A stretch of 64,000 bases of DNA from Gp6-AA40 sp963742105 (GCA_963742105.1 CAVUKN010000004.1:744001-808000), one strand, 5' to 3'. Positions 9,450-19,108 are shown, counted from the first letter of the stretch. A program made the numbers and translations. Notes: a model not told the origin generated them from the letters alone.

Positions 9450-11699
9450 GTGCAATCCAAAGGTAATGACACAAGTGCGGGGCCGCGACTCGTGACCGGT
9501 GCGCATCTCGGCTCGTACGAGGTCCTCGGGCTGCTCGGTTCGGGCGGTATGGGCCAGGTCTACAAGGCGAGGGACACCCGCCTCGACCGCTTTGTCGCGA
9601 TCAAGATCGTGAACGATCAATTCAGTGCGAGATTCGAGCGGGAGGCCAGAGCCGTCGCCGCGCTGAACCACCCGAATGTGTGCACGCTGTATGACATCGG
9701 GCCGAACTATCTGGTCATGGAGTTTGTGGAGGGACAAAGCCTGGCCGCCCAGCTCCGTGCTGGGCCCGTTGCAGAGGACGCGGTTAAGCGCTATGGGACG
9801 CAGATTGCCGAAGCCCTGGCTGTCGCACATGCCAGGGGCATCGTCCACCGCGACTTGAAGCCGGAGAACGTCTTGATCACGCCGGACGATCGCGTGAAGC
9901 TGATGGACTTTGGCCTGGCGTCCATGATCACTCCTCCGCAATCGGGACCTCCCGACGACGCGGTTACGACCACGTATCGACCTGCCATCACGCAGCCGGG
10001 AACCGTGATGGGCACGTTCCCCTACATGTCTCCGGAGCAAGTGCGCGGTGACAACGCCGAACCGGCCAGCGACATTTTTTCCCTGGGGTCACTTCTGTAT
10101 GAGGCGATCAGCGGTCGGCGGGTGTTTGCTCGACCGTCCGCTGCCGAGACGATGGCGGCCATTCTGAAGGATGACCCCCCGCCGCTCGCCAGTCGGCCCG
10201 AACTGGATCGCATCATCCGCCGCTGCCTGGAAAAAGACACTCGGCAGCGCTTCCAGACCGCCCGGGAAGTCGTTGCGGCGTTAGCGCTCGTTGGGGCCGG
10301 AGGCGAACCGCAATCACGGACGCGCCCAACGGACTCGGTAGCGGTTCTGCCGTTCGTGAACGTCGCCGGTGACGAAGACACCGAATATCTCTGCGACGGA
10401 ATCGCCGAGACGCTCATCAATCATCTCTCGCGGGTCTCGCCTCTTCGTGTCGTCGCGCGCACGAGCGCCTTCCGATATCGGGGAGAAGTGGACGTCCAGA
10501 AGGCCGGGCGCGAGCTGAGAGTGGGCGCTGTTGTCACCGGCAGACTATTCAAGCGTGGCGACACGCTCACCGTTCAAGTCGAGCTGATCAAACCGGATGA
10601 GGCAGTTCAGCTCTGGGGACAGAAGTACCAACGCAAGTTCACCGACATTTTCGCCGTCGAGGAGGACATCGCGCGTGAGATCGTCGCCGCGTTGCGATTG
10701 GAACTGATGCCCAGTGCGATCGAGCGCCTGGCTCGTCGGTCTTCGGACAATGTCGAGGCTTACCAGCTGTGCCTCAAAGGTCGATTCTTCTGGAACAAGC
10801 GAACGCGCGAGTCGATCGATCGCGCGACTGATTACTACCGACGGGCGATAGAGCTGGAGCCGACCTGCGCGCTCGCGTACGCCGGCTTAGGCGACTGTTA
10901 CAACGTGCTTGGGACATTCGCCGTCCTGCGGCCCGCCGACGTCTTCCCGCGCGCGAGAGCAGCCGCGCAACGAGCGCTCGCCCTGGACGGCGAGATGGTC
11001 GCTGCACGGGTGACCTTGGCGTCGGTTTCGGCGTGGTACGACAGGAATTATGCGGTGAGCGATGGAGAGTACCTGCAGGCCATCACCGCGAACCCGAAGT
11101 ACGCGGAAGCGAGACAATGGTACGGCCTCCACCTGTGCGTGCGGGGTCGCTTCGACGAGGGCATTCACGAGCTGAAACGCGCGCAGCAGCTGGACCCGCT
11201 CTCGGCCATGCTGAACGTTCAACTGGCGTCGGGCTACTACTTCGCCAGACGTGACGAACAGGCCGCCGACATCTTACGCACGACGCTCGAACTCGACAGG
11301 GGGTTCGGCCCGGCTCACTGGTTTCTCGGAAGAGTCTACGGTCAGCAGGGCGCCTTCGACAGCGCCGTGGCGGAACTTCGAATGGCGGTCGCCTCCTCTG
11401 ACCGCGGGACAGTCTTTCTCGCGACGCTCGGGTGGGCGCTCGGGGCCGCGGGAGAGATCACGGACGCCGAGCAGGTGCTCGACGAGCTGCGATCGCGTTC
11501 AGTGCGCGAGTACGTGTCCCCAATCTGTTTTGCGCTCGTACACGCCGGGCGTGGCGATCGGCTGAGGACTGTCGAAAGACTTTACGAAACGCTGGAGGAG
11601 GGCTCGCCCTTCGCGATCTGGACGAAAGTCGATCCTATTTTTGACTGGTGTCGCGACGATCCACGATTCAAGGAGTTACTGCGGCGCCTCGGCGACTGA
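9450..11699 (+). CDS. Eukaryotic-type Ser/Thr protein kinase with TolB-N/FlgO-like domain and TPR repeats
   Basis: 749 residues, GTG start. Residues ~25-280 are a complete kinase: GSGGMGQVYK loop, VAIKIV lysine, HRDLKPENV catalytic loop, DFGLAS, and MSPEQ. Residues ~295-420 (VAVLPFVNVAGDEDTEYLCDG...) match the TolB-N/FlgO-like domain common between kinase and TPRs in Acidobacteriota. From ~430 on are TPR repeats beginning LKGRFFWNKR. No transmembrane helix is evident, so it is probably cytoplasmic. The TPR block resembles that of the regulator at 13157-14500. A small secreted protein follows on the same strand. Substrates unknown. Confidence 0.92.
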   Translation: MQSKGNDTSAGPRLVTGAHLGSYEVLGLLGSGGMGQVYKARDTRLDRFVAIKIVNDQFSARFEREARAVAALNHPNVCTLYDIGPNYLVMEFVEGQSLAAQLRAGPVAEDAVKRYGTQIAEALAVAHARGIVHRDLKPENVLITPDDRVKLMDFGLASMITPPQSGPPDDAVTTTYRPAITQPGTVMGTFPYMSPEQVRGDNAEPASDIFSLGSLLYEAISGRRVFARPSAAETMAAILKDDPPPLASRPELDRIIRRCLEKDTRQRFQTAREVVAALALVGAGGEPQSRTRPTDSVAVLPFVNVAGDEDTEYLCDGIAETLINHLSRVSPLRVVARTSAFRYRGEVDVQKAGRELRVGAVVTGRLFKRGDTLTVQVELIKPDEAVQLWGQKYQRKFTDIFAVEEDIAREIVAALRLELMPSAIERLARRSSDNVEAYQLCLKGRFFWNKRTRESIDRATDYYRRAIELEPTCALAYAGLGDCYNVLGTFAVLRPADVFPRARAAAQRALALDGEMVAARVTLASVSAWYDRNYAVSDGEYLQAITANPKYAEARQWYGLHLCVRGRFDEGIHELKRAQQLDPLSAMLNVQLASGYYFARRDEQAADILRTTLELDRGFGPAHWFLGRVYGQQGAFDSAVAELRMAVASSDRGTVFLATLGWALGAAGEITDAEQVLDELRSRSVREYVSPICFALVHAGRGDRLRTVERLYETLEEGSPFAIWTKVDPIFDWCRDDPRFKELLRRLGD

Positions 11700-11817
11700 T
11701 ACCCCGGTTATTGTTCCAATGCCACGAGCGGTCGGTCCTGTCCGCTTGTCCGGCGCGACGTAACTTACTTCTCAACGCGGTTTGAACGCGGCATCCTGCG
11801 CGGAAAGGAGAACAACT

Positions 11818-12315
11818 ATGTTTTTCCACGCGATGCGAGCCGCAGGTCTGGTGGCCGTGAGTGCTCTGGTGGCCCTGGCCGGTGAACGGCAGGTAAGTCT
11901 GCAAGGCGTTGAGAGCGGCCAGTACATTGGCAATCTGGGTGCGCTGCCCACCGACCCGATTATCACCAACGACTTCGCGGAAGGTATTGCGCCCCGGCTG
12001 GGGAAGTACACTCTCGTTGCCCGCGAGGTAATCAACCCCGTGACCCACGAGATCAGCGAGGGTGCGTTTGTGATTACGGCTGCGAACGGCGATACGGTTC
12101 TCGGCACGTACACAGGGACCGCGTCGTTCGAGCCTACGAGAATAACGTGGATCGTGGATGGGCCCGTCGTCAGCGGCACCGGCCGGTTCGCGAAAGCAAC
12201 CGGAACGGTTCACATCACCGGCTCTTCGAACCCGAGTGCGCCGTGCCAGGGCGTGGCTCAGCTCGTGGTCTGCGGATTCACGGAAACCACCGCGATCGAG
12301 CTGGCGTTGCCGTGA
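11818..12315 (+). CDS. Small secreted protein, unknown function
   Basis: 165 residues starting at ATG 11818, preceded by AAAGGAG. The frame is open further upstream but the ribosome site fixes this start. A signal peptide (AAGLVAVSALVALAG) precedes a beta-rich domain with GTYTGTASFEP and VSGTGRFAKATGTVHITG, a repeat-like pattern seen in many uncharacterised extracellular proteins. Two C-terminal Cys (APCQG, LVVCGF) may form a disulfide. It lies 118 bp after the kinase gene in the same direction, so co-expression is possible. Confidence 0.75.
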   Translation: MFFHAMRAAGLVAVSALVALAGERQVSLQGVESGQYIGNLGALPTDPIITNDFAEGIAPRLGKYTLVAREVINPVTHEISEGAFVITAANGDTVLGTYTGTASFEPTRITWIVDGPVVSGTGRFAKATGTVHITGSSNPSAPCQGVAQLVVCGFTETTAIELALP

Positions 12316-12352
12316 TCTGAAGGAAGTCCGTTGAAGCGAGGGGAGTACCGCA

Positions 12353-13180
12353 ATGGCCACCGAGCTGACGCCGCGTCTGCAACGAGTCCGAACCATCGAC
12401 GGTGTGGCGATCGCATACACGAGCATCGGTACCGGGCCGGCGGCGATCATTGCGCTGCACGGCTGGGGCGGCGCCGGCTCGGGCCATTCGTGGCGCGAAC
12501 TCCTCAAACACCTCGACCTCACCGGGCTTCGATTCATTGCCGTTGACCTCCGCGGGCACGGCGCGTCCGACCGGCCAGAGACGGGCTTCGATCTGGAGGG
12601 GTTCGGCCGCGACGTGCTCGCCGTCGCCGATCACGCGGGTGTCGGCAAGTTCATTCTCGCCGCCTACAGCATGAGCGGGCGCTGGAGCCAGTGGATCGCC
12701 TGCCACTTTCCCGAGCGCGTCCTGGGGCAAATCCTGATCGCGCCTGGTCCAGCGTGTGTGCTCCCCTTGAGCGATGAACTCCTGGAGGGCTGGATGCGTG
12801 CGACCCGCACGCGCACGGGCTTCGGGCCGTGGGTCAATCAATTCACGAGCGAACCGCTGGCCGACGACATCGTCGACGCGTATTTCAACGACGTATCCAG
12901 TGCGTCAGATCACGCCAAGCGGGAAACATTCAGAATGCTCTGCCGCGACGATTTCTCAGACGCCGTGACAGCGACGACAGCAGGAACGCTGGTGCTGGCC
13001 GGCGCACACGACCCGATCCTGTCCCCGGAATTCCTGCGTCAGGAAATCGCGGCACGAATACCAGGCGCGCGGCTGGTACGGATCGATTGCGGCCACGAAA
13101 TTCCAGTCGAGCGGCCGGCACAGGCAGCCGCGGCAATGGAGGCGTTCCTGGCCGGCCTAGTGGCGGGCGTCCGCGTATAG
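12353..13180 (+). CDS. Alpha/beta-hydrolase
   Basis: 275 residues, GGGGAG upstream of ATG 12353. Motifs: LHGWGGAGSGHSW (oxyanion region), VDLRGHGASDRP, nucleophile elbow AAYSMSGRWS with Ser in place of the first Gly, late Asp in AGAHDPILSP and His in DCGHEIPVERP. This is a cytoplasmic hydrolase of the broad esterase/haloperoxidase-like group; substrate unknown. Its last 24 bases overlap the end of the convergent TPR regulator gene. Confidence 0.85.
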   Translation: MATELTPRLQRVRTIDGVAIAYTSIGTGPAAIIALHGWGGAGSGHSWRELLKHLDLTGLRFIAVDLRGHGASDRPETGFDLEGFGRDVLAVADHAGVGKFILAAYSMSGRWSQWIACHFPERVLGQILIAPGPACVLPLSDELLEGWMRATRTRTGFGPWVNQFTSEPLADDIVDAYFNDVSSASDHAKRETFRMLCRDDFSDAVTATTAGTLVLAGAHDPILSPEFLRQEIAARIPGARLVRIDCGHEIPVERPAQAAAAMEAFLAGLVAGVRV

Positions 13181-14500
13181 CCTCTCTTCAAGGCTCTTGA
13201 ACCGCGGAACGGACCGCAAGCCATCGAGTCGGGGATCGGTTTTCAAGAAGAGCCCGGCCTGGAGCGAACTACGGCTGATGGCGTCTTCCAGCAATCCGAG
13301 GGCGCGGTCAGCCTCTTCCATGCCTGCGTACACGAGGGCCAGGGCCCAGGAGGAGACGTACGGCGGCGTGCCTCGCTCCAGCTGACGGAGAATTCGCCGC
13401 GCGTCTCGTTGCCCTCCGGCCTGCGCGTGTACATGCGCCAGTGCCGCACGAGGCAGGCAGTTGCCGCCGGATCCGTCGACAGCCGCCTGCAGGTCGCGAA
13501 CGGCTTGCGCGAATTTCCCCTGCTGTTCGGACGTCAATCCTCGAAAATAGCGCGCCGGCCAGAAGTTGGGATCCATCTCCAACACGAGGCTGCACGCCTC
13601 GTCGGCTTCAGCGAACCGCCTCGCCATGTAGAGGCCGCAAGCAACCTGCGTGTTGACCATCAACGACAACGGGTCGCGCTCGGCGCCAGCGTGCAGCGCG
13701 GCAAGGCCGTCATCGAACCGGCCGCGCGCACAGCAGCACATGCCACGCCACTGCCAGGCAGGGGGATAGCTCGGGTCAATCTCGATCGCGAGCTGAAAGC
13801 GGGCGTCCGCATCATTCCAGCGATGGTCGTACAAGGCCTGGATGCACCCGAGCGTGGCGTGGGCCTCGGCGAGCGGCGCGTCATATCGCAAGGCCGACTC
13901 CGCCGCGGCCCTCGCGTTCGCAATCGGCGGACCTGGATCCGTGAATTCGAATGTCGCCAGGACCAGATGGCAATCGGCGATGCCAGCCAAGGCAATCGTC
14001 AATGCCGAGTCCACCGCGTGGGCCTGCCGGAAATAGTCGGTGGCCCTTGCGAGGCTCTCGGCGTTGCGTTTGTTCCAGAAATATCGGCCTTTGAGGTAGA
14101 GCCGATACGCCGCGTCACCGCGATCCATCCTGCCGCCGGGCTGGCGTTGTCGCCGGACGACGGGCAGGTAGCCGCCCCGGCCGATCTCGATGATGATGTT
14201 GTCGTGCTGCCCCTGTCCGGCGAAATACTCGGTGAGGCGCAAGCGGAGGCGTCCAGCTTCCACTCGGACAATCGGATCGATTTGCGGGTCGAAGTCGGCA
14301 CGCCGGTCGAATACCGCTCGCGCAATCTCGCGTTCCGTGAGCGGATCGTGCGGCGTTGACGCGCCTCGCTCCACGACATGACGCAGGAAACGCTGCAGCC
14401 GGAGGGAACGGCGAAATCCCCGGCTGCTGCAGATCAACTGGAGTTGTTCCTCCATTTCTGCCGGCAGCGCACTTGAGGCACTGCGGTTGCCTGCGTCCAT
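13157..14500 (-). CDS. TPR regulator with N-terminal wHTH-like domain
   Basis: 447 residues. The first ~110 residues (LQRFLRHVVERG, LTEREIARAVFDR, PIVRVEAGRLRLRL, IEIGRGGYLPVV) match the N-terminal module preceding TolB-N/TPR regions in many putative regulators, probably DNA-binding or protein-binding. The remainder is TPR repeats starting LKGRYFWNKRNAESLARATDYF, clearly related to the TPRs of the kinase at 9450. No transmembrane segment. It lies 72 bp downstream of the secreted-protein gene at 14573 on the same strand, likely co-transcribed. Confidence 0.8.
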   Translation of the reverse strand: MDAGNRSASSALPAEMEEQLQLICSSRGFRRSLRLQRFLRHVVERGASTPHDPLTEREIARAVFDRRADFDPQIDPIVRVEAGRLRLRLTEYFAGQGQHDNIIIEIGRGGYLPVVRRQRQPGGRMDRGDAAYRLYLKGRYFWNKRNAESLARATDYFRQAHAVDSALTIALAGIADCHLVLATFEFTDPGPPIANARAAAESALRYDAPLAEAHATLGCIQALYDHRWNDADARFQLAIEIDPSYPPAWQWRGMCCCARGRFDDGLAALHAGAERDPLSLMVNTQVACGLYMARRFAEADEACSLVLEMDPNFWPARYFRGLTSEQQGKFAQAVRDLQAAVDGSGGNCLPRAALAHVHAQAGGQRDARRILRQLERGTPPYVSSWALALVYAGMEEADRALGLLEDAISRSSLQAGLFLKTDPRLDGLRSVPRFKSLEERLYADARH

Positions 14501-14572
14501 TTGGCGAAACCCAGTGTAGCCCGGCCAGCCGATCGGATCATGGCAGCGCTCTCGGATTCGACTGAGGCGTCG

Positions 14573-15046
14573 CTACTGCTTTTCCAGGACGAATTGATTG
14601 TGCACCGGCTGACCCTGAGCGTTCGTGGCGGTCGTGTCGCTCGTATAGCTCTTCCCGTCGGCCGAGAGTGTAGCCGTCAGCGTGTTCGTCACTTGTCCGT
14701 CGATTCTGATTTCACGCTTCAATGAGCGGTCGCTGATGCTGGTGTACAGTTCCTTCGCATTGGGATTGGTCGTGCCTTGCACCGACACTTCCTTCCCGTC
14801 GAACGCGGCGGTGCGTACCGTGTGGCTCGTTGTCCCGTCCGCATTCTCCGTATCGGCGGTGAGGGTGAACCCGTCACCTCGTGGCTCGATCGTGACCGTC
14901 TGGCTCCTCACCATTGGCCCGGGGTCGGCCTTCGACTTCGCGGGGTTCAACTTCCACGTTCCGAAGAACGCCGGGTTGATCTTGTCCGCCGCCGACATGG
15001 ACACACCGAGCAGCACAACGAGACTCGCGATCAGTAGATGTCGCAT
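14573..15046 (-). CDS. Small secreted protein, unknown function
   Basis: 157 residues; GAGG eight bases before ATG 15046. A classic signal peptide (LLIASLVVLLGVSMSAAD) is followed by FFGTWKLNPAKSK, an opening found in many uncharacterised secreted lipocalin-like proteins of Acidobacteriota. The rest is beta-rich with no Cys. It is followed at 72 bp by the TPR regulator. Confidence 0.75.
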   Translation of the reverse strand: MRHLLIASLVVLLGVSMSAADKINPAFFGTWKLNPAKSKADPGPMVRSQTVTIEPRGDGFTLTADTENADGTTSHTVRTAAFDGKEVSVQGTTNPNAKELYTSISDRSLKREIRIDGQVTNTLTATLSADGKSYTSDTTATNAQGQPVHNQFVLEKQ

Positions 15047-15166
15047 TGAGCAACCTCGCAGAGTGGTGTACGCGTGGATTGGCGGCCGAAGCGCCTGACT
15101 CTACATGTACTCAGGTGCGATCGGAATACCCCGAAGGATCGATTCCGACCCCAGTAGATCGACAAT

Positions 15167-15268
15167 ATATTCGAGCGGTTGCTTCACGATTTCGCAGCCG
15201 CCGTCGTCGAACACGAGGAACCGGGTGCTGGTGGTCCCCTGGTCGAGCGCAGCGATCACTCGAGGCAC
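15167..15268 (-). pseudogene. 5' relic of a second glycerol kinase gene
   Basis: From GTG 15268 the complement encodes VPRVIAALDQGTTSTRFLVF and a further ~14 residues (DDGGCEI...), matching the first ~32 residues of the GlpK at 9338 (ALDQGTTSTRF identical) with several substitutions. Homology then stops and the frame closes at 15101. Both start codons are GTG. The differences suggest a remnant of a diverged paralogue rather than a recent copy of the resident gene. Confidence 0.75.
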
Positions 15269-15274
15269 CGAGGG

Positions 15275-15877
15275 ATGGTCTTCAACCTGTTCCAAACCCG
15301 GTGGTCCGCTCGCCGCAACCGTGGGCGTCAGCACGCCGCGGACAGCGGCAAGGCGACGACGCCTGTGACGATCGGAATTGGGCTCTTGTTACTTGGGCTC
15401 GCGTTGGCGGCCGTCGTTCCGTTCGGCAACTCCGAACTGTATCGAGCGATTTGGGATGGGAACGAAGGGCGGGCGCTCGAACTGATCAAGGCTGGCGCCG
15501 ATCCCAACAGCACCTGGGGGGCCACCCATAGCATCGAGACGGAAAACCGCGCCGTGCATCTCGCCCCGCTGCATTTTGCGCTCGCGCGGTCGTTGCCCCG
15601 AGTGGCGGTGGCGCTGATCGAAGCGGGAGCGGACGTCAACAGCCGCGATGACGTCGGAGCGACGGCACTCACCGTGGCCGCCAACAAGGGCATGACCGAC
15701 GTTGTTCACGCGCTGCTTGCGAAAGGCGCCGATCCAAATGCCGCCAGCCGCGACGGTGAGACACCGCTCCACAACGCACCGACCGGTCCGGGAGGTCACT
15801 ATCCGGGCTTCGGCAAGGTTCCCAAGTCACTGAAGCCGGAAATCCGCGACATGCTCGTCAGCGCCGGCGCGAAGTAA
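15275..15877 (+). CDS. Membrane-anchored ankyrin-repeat protein
   Basis: 200 residues from ATG 15275, with GAGG just upstream. The frame extends back to 15179, but that part is the antisense of the glpK relic and is not credible protein. A single N-terminal transmembrane helix (VTIGIGLLLLGLALAAVVPF) is followed by about three ankyrin repeats (ALELIKAGADPN, VALIEAGADVNSRD, TALTVAANKG, HALLAKGADPNAASRDGETPLH). The repeats should face the periplasm if the helix is a signal anchor. Partner unknown. Confidence 0.8.
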   Translation: MVFNLFQTRWSARRNRGRQHAADSGKATTPVTIGIGLLLLGLALAAVVPFGNSELYRAIWDGNEGRALELIKAGADPNSTWGATHSIETENRAVHLAPLHFALARSLPRVAVALIEAGADVNSRDDVGATALTVAANKGMTDVVHALLAKGADPNAASRDGETPLHNAPTGPGGHYPGFGKVPKSLKPEIRDMLVSAGAK

Positions 15878-15997
15878 CGGGGGCTGAAACGACCGCCACG
15901 CACGGTCGAGGACCGGCCGGCTCCTCGAAGAGGTGCCTGCATCGACCGACTTAACCAGTTCGGTCCAGTGAATCGAGGCAGGCCCAGAGCGACGCGA

Positions 15998-16204
15998 CTA
16001 CGTGGAAGTGCGCCGGACGTTTTCGGCGCGCGGACCTTTGGGTCCCTCGCCTACGTCGAACTCGACGGTGTCCCCTTCGCGGAGACTGTCGAGCCCCTCA
16101 CCGTAAACGGCACTCTGATGGAAGAAGTATTCCTTGCCGTTGTCGTCCTTGATGAAACCGAATCCTTTGTCCACTCGTAGAGTGCGAATCTTGCCTGTCA
16201 CCAT
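15998..16204 (-). CDS. Cold-shock-domain protein (CspA family)
   Basis: 68 residues, a single OB-fold cold-shock domain. RNP-1 (KGFGFIK) and RNP-2 (YFFHQSAV) are intact, so nucleic-acid binding is expected. The ~350 bp before its start (16205-16558) contain no gene and could hold a long leader, as in cold-inducible csp genes; no specific cold box was identified. Confidence 0.93.
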   Translation of the reverse strand: MVTGKIRTLRVDKGFGFIKDDNGKEYFFHQSAVYGEGLDSLREGDTVEFDVGEGPKGPRAENVRRTST

Positions 16205-16558
16205 CGTCTCCTGACGCGGTCGCTACTTCCGCCGCCTGTCGATCGCCAGTTCATGTCGGCCGTGCACAGTGATCGCGCTGTGCATACCTTATTATCGGAT
16301 ACGGGCGACGTCGAAGGATATCGCAAGGACGCTCCGCATGGCTACCAATCAGCCGCCAGAGCCATGGAGTGAAAATCCTGCTCATGGAGCGCTCAGCCCG
16401 GTAGCGCACGACCTGATGGGCTCTGGGAGATGGCGATGGCCGCCCACGACCCAAGGGGAATGTTACCCCCGGCGACGTGACGTGTCCTCCCGGGTGCCTG
16501 GCCATCCGCAATGGAGCTGCCGTTCATGCTCGTTCCTGCCTGATATCCTAGCCCGCTG
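16205..16558. other. Divergent intergenic region, no gene seen
   Basis: 354 bp between the cold-shock gene (minus) and the FAD monooxygenase gene (plus). Short open frames here lack any recognisable domain. It must carry both promoters. Confidence 0.4.
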
Positions 16559-17851
16559 ATGGATCGTGGGCCTGTCCTCGTGGCCGGGGGCGGCATCGGA
16601 GGATTGTGTGTCGCCCTGACCCTGCACCAGATCGGGGTGCCGTGTGTCGTGCTGGAATCCGTGCGGCACCTCCGACCGCTCGGTGTCGGCATCAATCTGC
16701 AACCGAACGCCGTCAGGGAACTCTACGAGCTCGGAATCGGCCCCGAGCAGCTCGATGCCATCGGGTTGCAGACGCGCGAATGGGCGCTGGTCGGACTGAA
16801 TGGCAAGGAGGTCTACGCCGAACCACGGGGTCTGCACGCTGGTTACAGGTGGCCGCAGTATTCCGTGCATCGCGGGCGGCTCCAAATGCTTCTCTACCGG
16901 GCCGTCCTCGAACGCCTCGGCACTGGCGCCGTCAGAACGGGCATGGCGGTCACCGGCTACCGCAACGACGCCGACGGGCTCGGCGTCCGGGCGCTGATCG
17001 AGACGCACGACGGGGATCGTCTGGAGGTCTCGGGTTCGCTTTTGATCGGGGCGGATGGTCTCCATTCGGCCGTGCGCGCGCAGATGCATCACGGGCAGCC
17101 GCCAATTCAGTGGGGTGGCGCGATCATGTGGCGCGGCATCACCCCTGGCGTGCCGATCCGGACCGGCGCATCGTTTGTCGGCCTCGGCACGCATCGCCAT
17201 CGCGTCGTCTTCTACCCGATCGCGAGGCCGGATCCCGTCACCGGCCTCGCGCCGATCAACTGGATCGCGGAGATTACCGTCGACAACTCCGGCGGGTGGA
17301 CGACCGGGGACTGGAACCGGCAGGTCGATGTCCAGTCGTTCATCCATCATTTCGAAAGCTGGAACTACGACTGGCTCGACGTTCCGGCCATGCTCCGCGG
17401 CGCCGCCGCCGTGTTCGAATATCCGATGATCGATCGCGACCCTGTTCCCACGTGGGTGGATGGCCGGGTGGCACTGCTCGGCGATGCGGCCCACGTTATG
17501 TATCCGACGGGCTCGAACGGTGCGAGCCAGGCGATGGTGGACGCGCGTGTGCTGGGCGCCGCAATCCTCGAGCACGGCGCGACGGGATTGGCGTTGCAGG
17601 CCTACGACGCACGACTGTGCCGCGAGGTCTCGGCAGTGGTCTTGCGCAACCGTGGGGCCGGCCCGTTCGGGCTGCTCAATCTACTCGACGAGCGCTGCGG
17701 CGGCGTGTTCGACGACATCGACGCCGTCATCCCGGCCGCAGAGCGAGCCGCGTTCATGAGCCGCTACAAGGCCGCAGCCGGTTTCGCGATGGAAACGCTG
17801 AACAACGCGCCCCCGATCATTGCGTCAGGCACGACGGTCGGTCGGGCCTGA
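16559..17851 (+). CDS. FAD-dependent aromatic-type monooxygenase (PHBH/PhzS-like)
   Basis: 430 residues of class A flavoprotein monooxygenase. The Rossmann motif VAGGGIGGLCVAL binds ADP of FAD; the GADGLHSAVR (DG) motif and the ALLGDAAHVMYP (GD) motif are intact. SNGASQAMVDA follows the GD motif as in PhzS-type flavin-dependent oxidoreductases. These hydroxylate aromatic substrates using NAD(P)H and oxygen. No neighbouring pathway genes indicate the substrate. Confidence 0.88.
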   Translation: MDRGPVLVAGGGIGGLCVALTLHQIGVPCVVLESVRHLRPLGVGINLQPNAVRELYELGIGPEQLDAIGLQTREWALVGLNGKEVYAEPRGLHAGYRWPQYSVHRGRLQMLLYRAVLERLGTGAVRTGMAVTGYRNDADGLGVRALIETHDGDRLEVSGSLLIGADGLHSAVRAQMHHGQPPIQWGGAIMWRGITPGVPIRTGASFVGLGTHRHRVVFYPIARPDPVTGLAPINWIAEITVDNSGGWTTGDWNRQVDVQSFIHHFESWNYDWLDVPAMLRGAAAVFEYPMIDRDPVPTWVDGRVALLGDAAHVMYPTGSNGASQAMVDARVLGAAILEHGATGLALQAYDARLCREVSAVVLRNRGAGPFGLLNLLDERCGGVFDDIDAVIPAAERAAFMSRYKAAAGFAMETLNNAPPIIASGTTVGRA

Positions 17852-18036
17852 GCGAAGCGGTGGCGCGACGTGTTTCTGAAGTATCCGCAACTGCGCGGTA
17901 GTCGAAGCGTGCGTTGAACTGGTGTTGTGGCGGTGGCATGGTGCCCCGCGACACCGCGCCACCGCGCCACACGGCGGCAGTGCGAGTCCGTATGGCCGGA
18001 GGAAAACCGGTAGAATCCTTGTCGCAGGAGGGTCGC

Positions 18037-19014
18037 ATGCGGTCTCCAGCCCTTGCCGTCGGCTTGACGCTCGTCGTCGCACAGCTTGCCGTCGGCGCCC
18101 AATCGCTGATTGGGCGTGAATCCGATCGGCATCCGGATCTCACCGGCTACTGGACCAACGACAGCTTCACACCGCTCGAACGTTCGTCCGAGCTCGGCAA
18201 CAAGGAATTCTTCACACCCGAAGAAGCGGCATCCTATTTCAAGCAGCGCCTCGATCGTCTGAACGGGCAGTCGAAGGACGACATCCACTACGACGATGCG
18301 CTGTGGCAGGCGGAAACGTACGCGAAGCAGCCGAACCTGCGGACGTCGATGGTGTTCGACCCGCCGGACGGGAGGCTGCCGCCGCTTACCGCGGAGGCGC
18401 AGCGCCGTGACGCCGCGCGGCGAGACGCGGCCGCCCGCCGCGGACCCGCGGACAGCGCACAAAGCCGGACGCTTGGTGAACGATGCATCTCATGGGGGAA
18501 CGTGGGACCCCCGATGCTGCCGCCGACCTATAACGCCAATTTCCAGATACTGGAGACCCCGGAGGCGGTGATCGTGCGGCACGAGATGGTGCACGACACG
18601 CGGATCATTTATCTGGATGGCCGGCCGCACGTTGCTGCCGGAGTGCGGTTGCTTGCCGGCGACTCTCGCGCACGGTGGGAAGGTGACACGCTCGTCATCG
18701 ACACGACGAACTTCACGAACGAGACGAACTTCAGAGGGTCGCCGCAGACGACACGACAGGATATCTTCGCGAGCGACGCGCTTCGTGTCGTGGAGCGCCT
18801 CACCTTGCTCGATGCGGGCACAATCCGGTATCGATTCACCGTCGAGGACCCGAAGACGTGGACCCGCTCCTGGTCCGGCGAATCGACGTTCCATCGCTGG
18901 CAGGGTCCAATCTACGAGTACGCGTGCCACGAGGGGAATTACGGGCTTGCCAACATCCTGCGGGCCGCCCGCGCGGCCGAGTCGCAACGCGCCGCGGACC
19001 CCGCAGCGCGTTGA
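18037..19014 (+). CDS. Secreted protein of unknown function
   Basis: 325 residues from ATG 18037, preceded by AGGAGGG; the frame continues upstream but this site is decisive. A signal peptide (ALAVGLTLVVAQLAVGAQ) is followed by HPDLTGYWTND, a motif recurring in a large uncharacterised secreted family of Acidobacteriota and proteobacteria. Repeated Trp/Tyr segments (RWEGDTLVIDTTNFT, YEYACHEGNYGL) are characteristic of that family. No enzymatic motif recognised. Confidence 0.75.
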   Translation: MRSPALAVGLTLVVAQLAVGAQSLIGRESDRHPDLTGYWTNDSFTPLERSSELGNKEFFTPEEAASYFKQRLDRLNGQSKDDIHYDDALWQAETYAKQPNLRTSMVFDPPDGRLPPLTAEAQRRDAARRDAAARRGPADSAQSRTLGERCISWGNVGPPMLPPTYNANFQILETPEAVIVRHEMVHDTRIIYLDGRPHVAAGVRLLAGDSRARWEGDTLVIDTTNFTNETNFRGSPQTTRQDIFASDALRVVERLTLLDAGTIRYRFTVEDPKTWTRSWSGESTFHRWQGPIYEYACHEGNYGLANILRAARAAESQRAADPAAR

Positions 19015-19108
19015 CAAAGGTGCCAACGCGTTCTCGAAATTCTTACCGGCCAGGTCGCTCGGCGTCGTGAGCAGCGGCTGGTAGTCGGCGCGGAACTCCT
19101 GAATCGGC

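Noticed and set aside
15179..15274. N-terminal extension of the ankyrin protein
   Set aside because: This stretch is the antisense of the glpK relic; ATG 15275 has its own ribosome site and a proper membrane helix follows.
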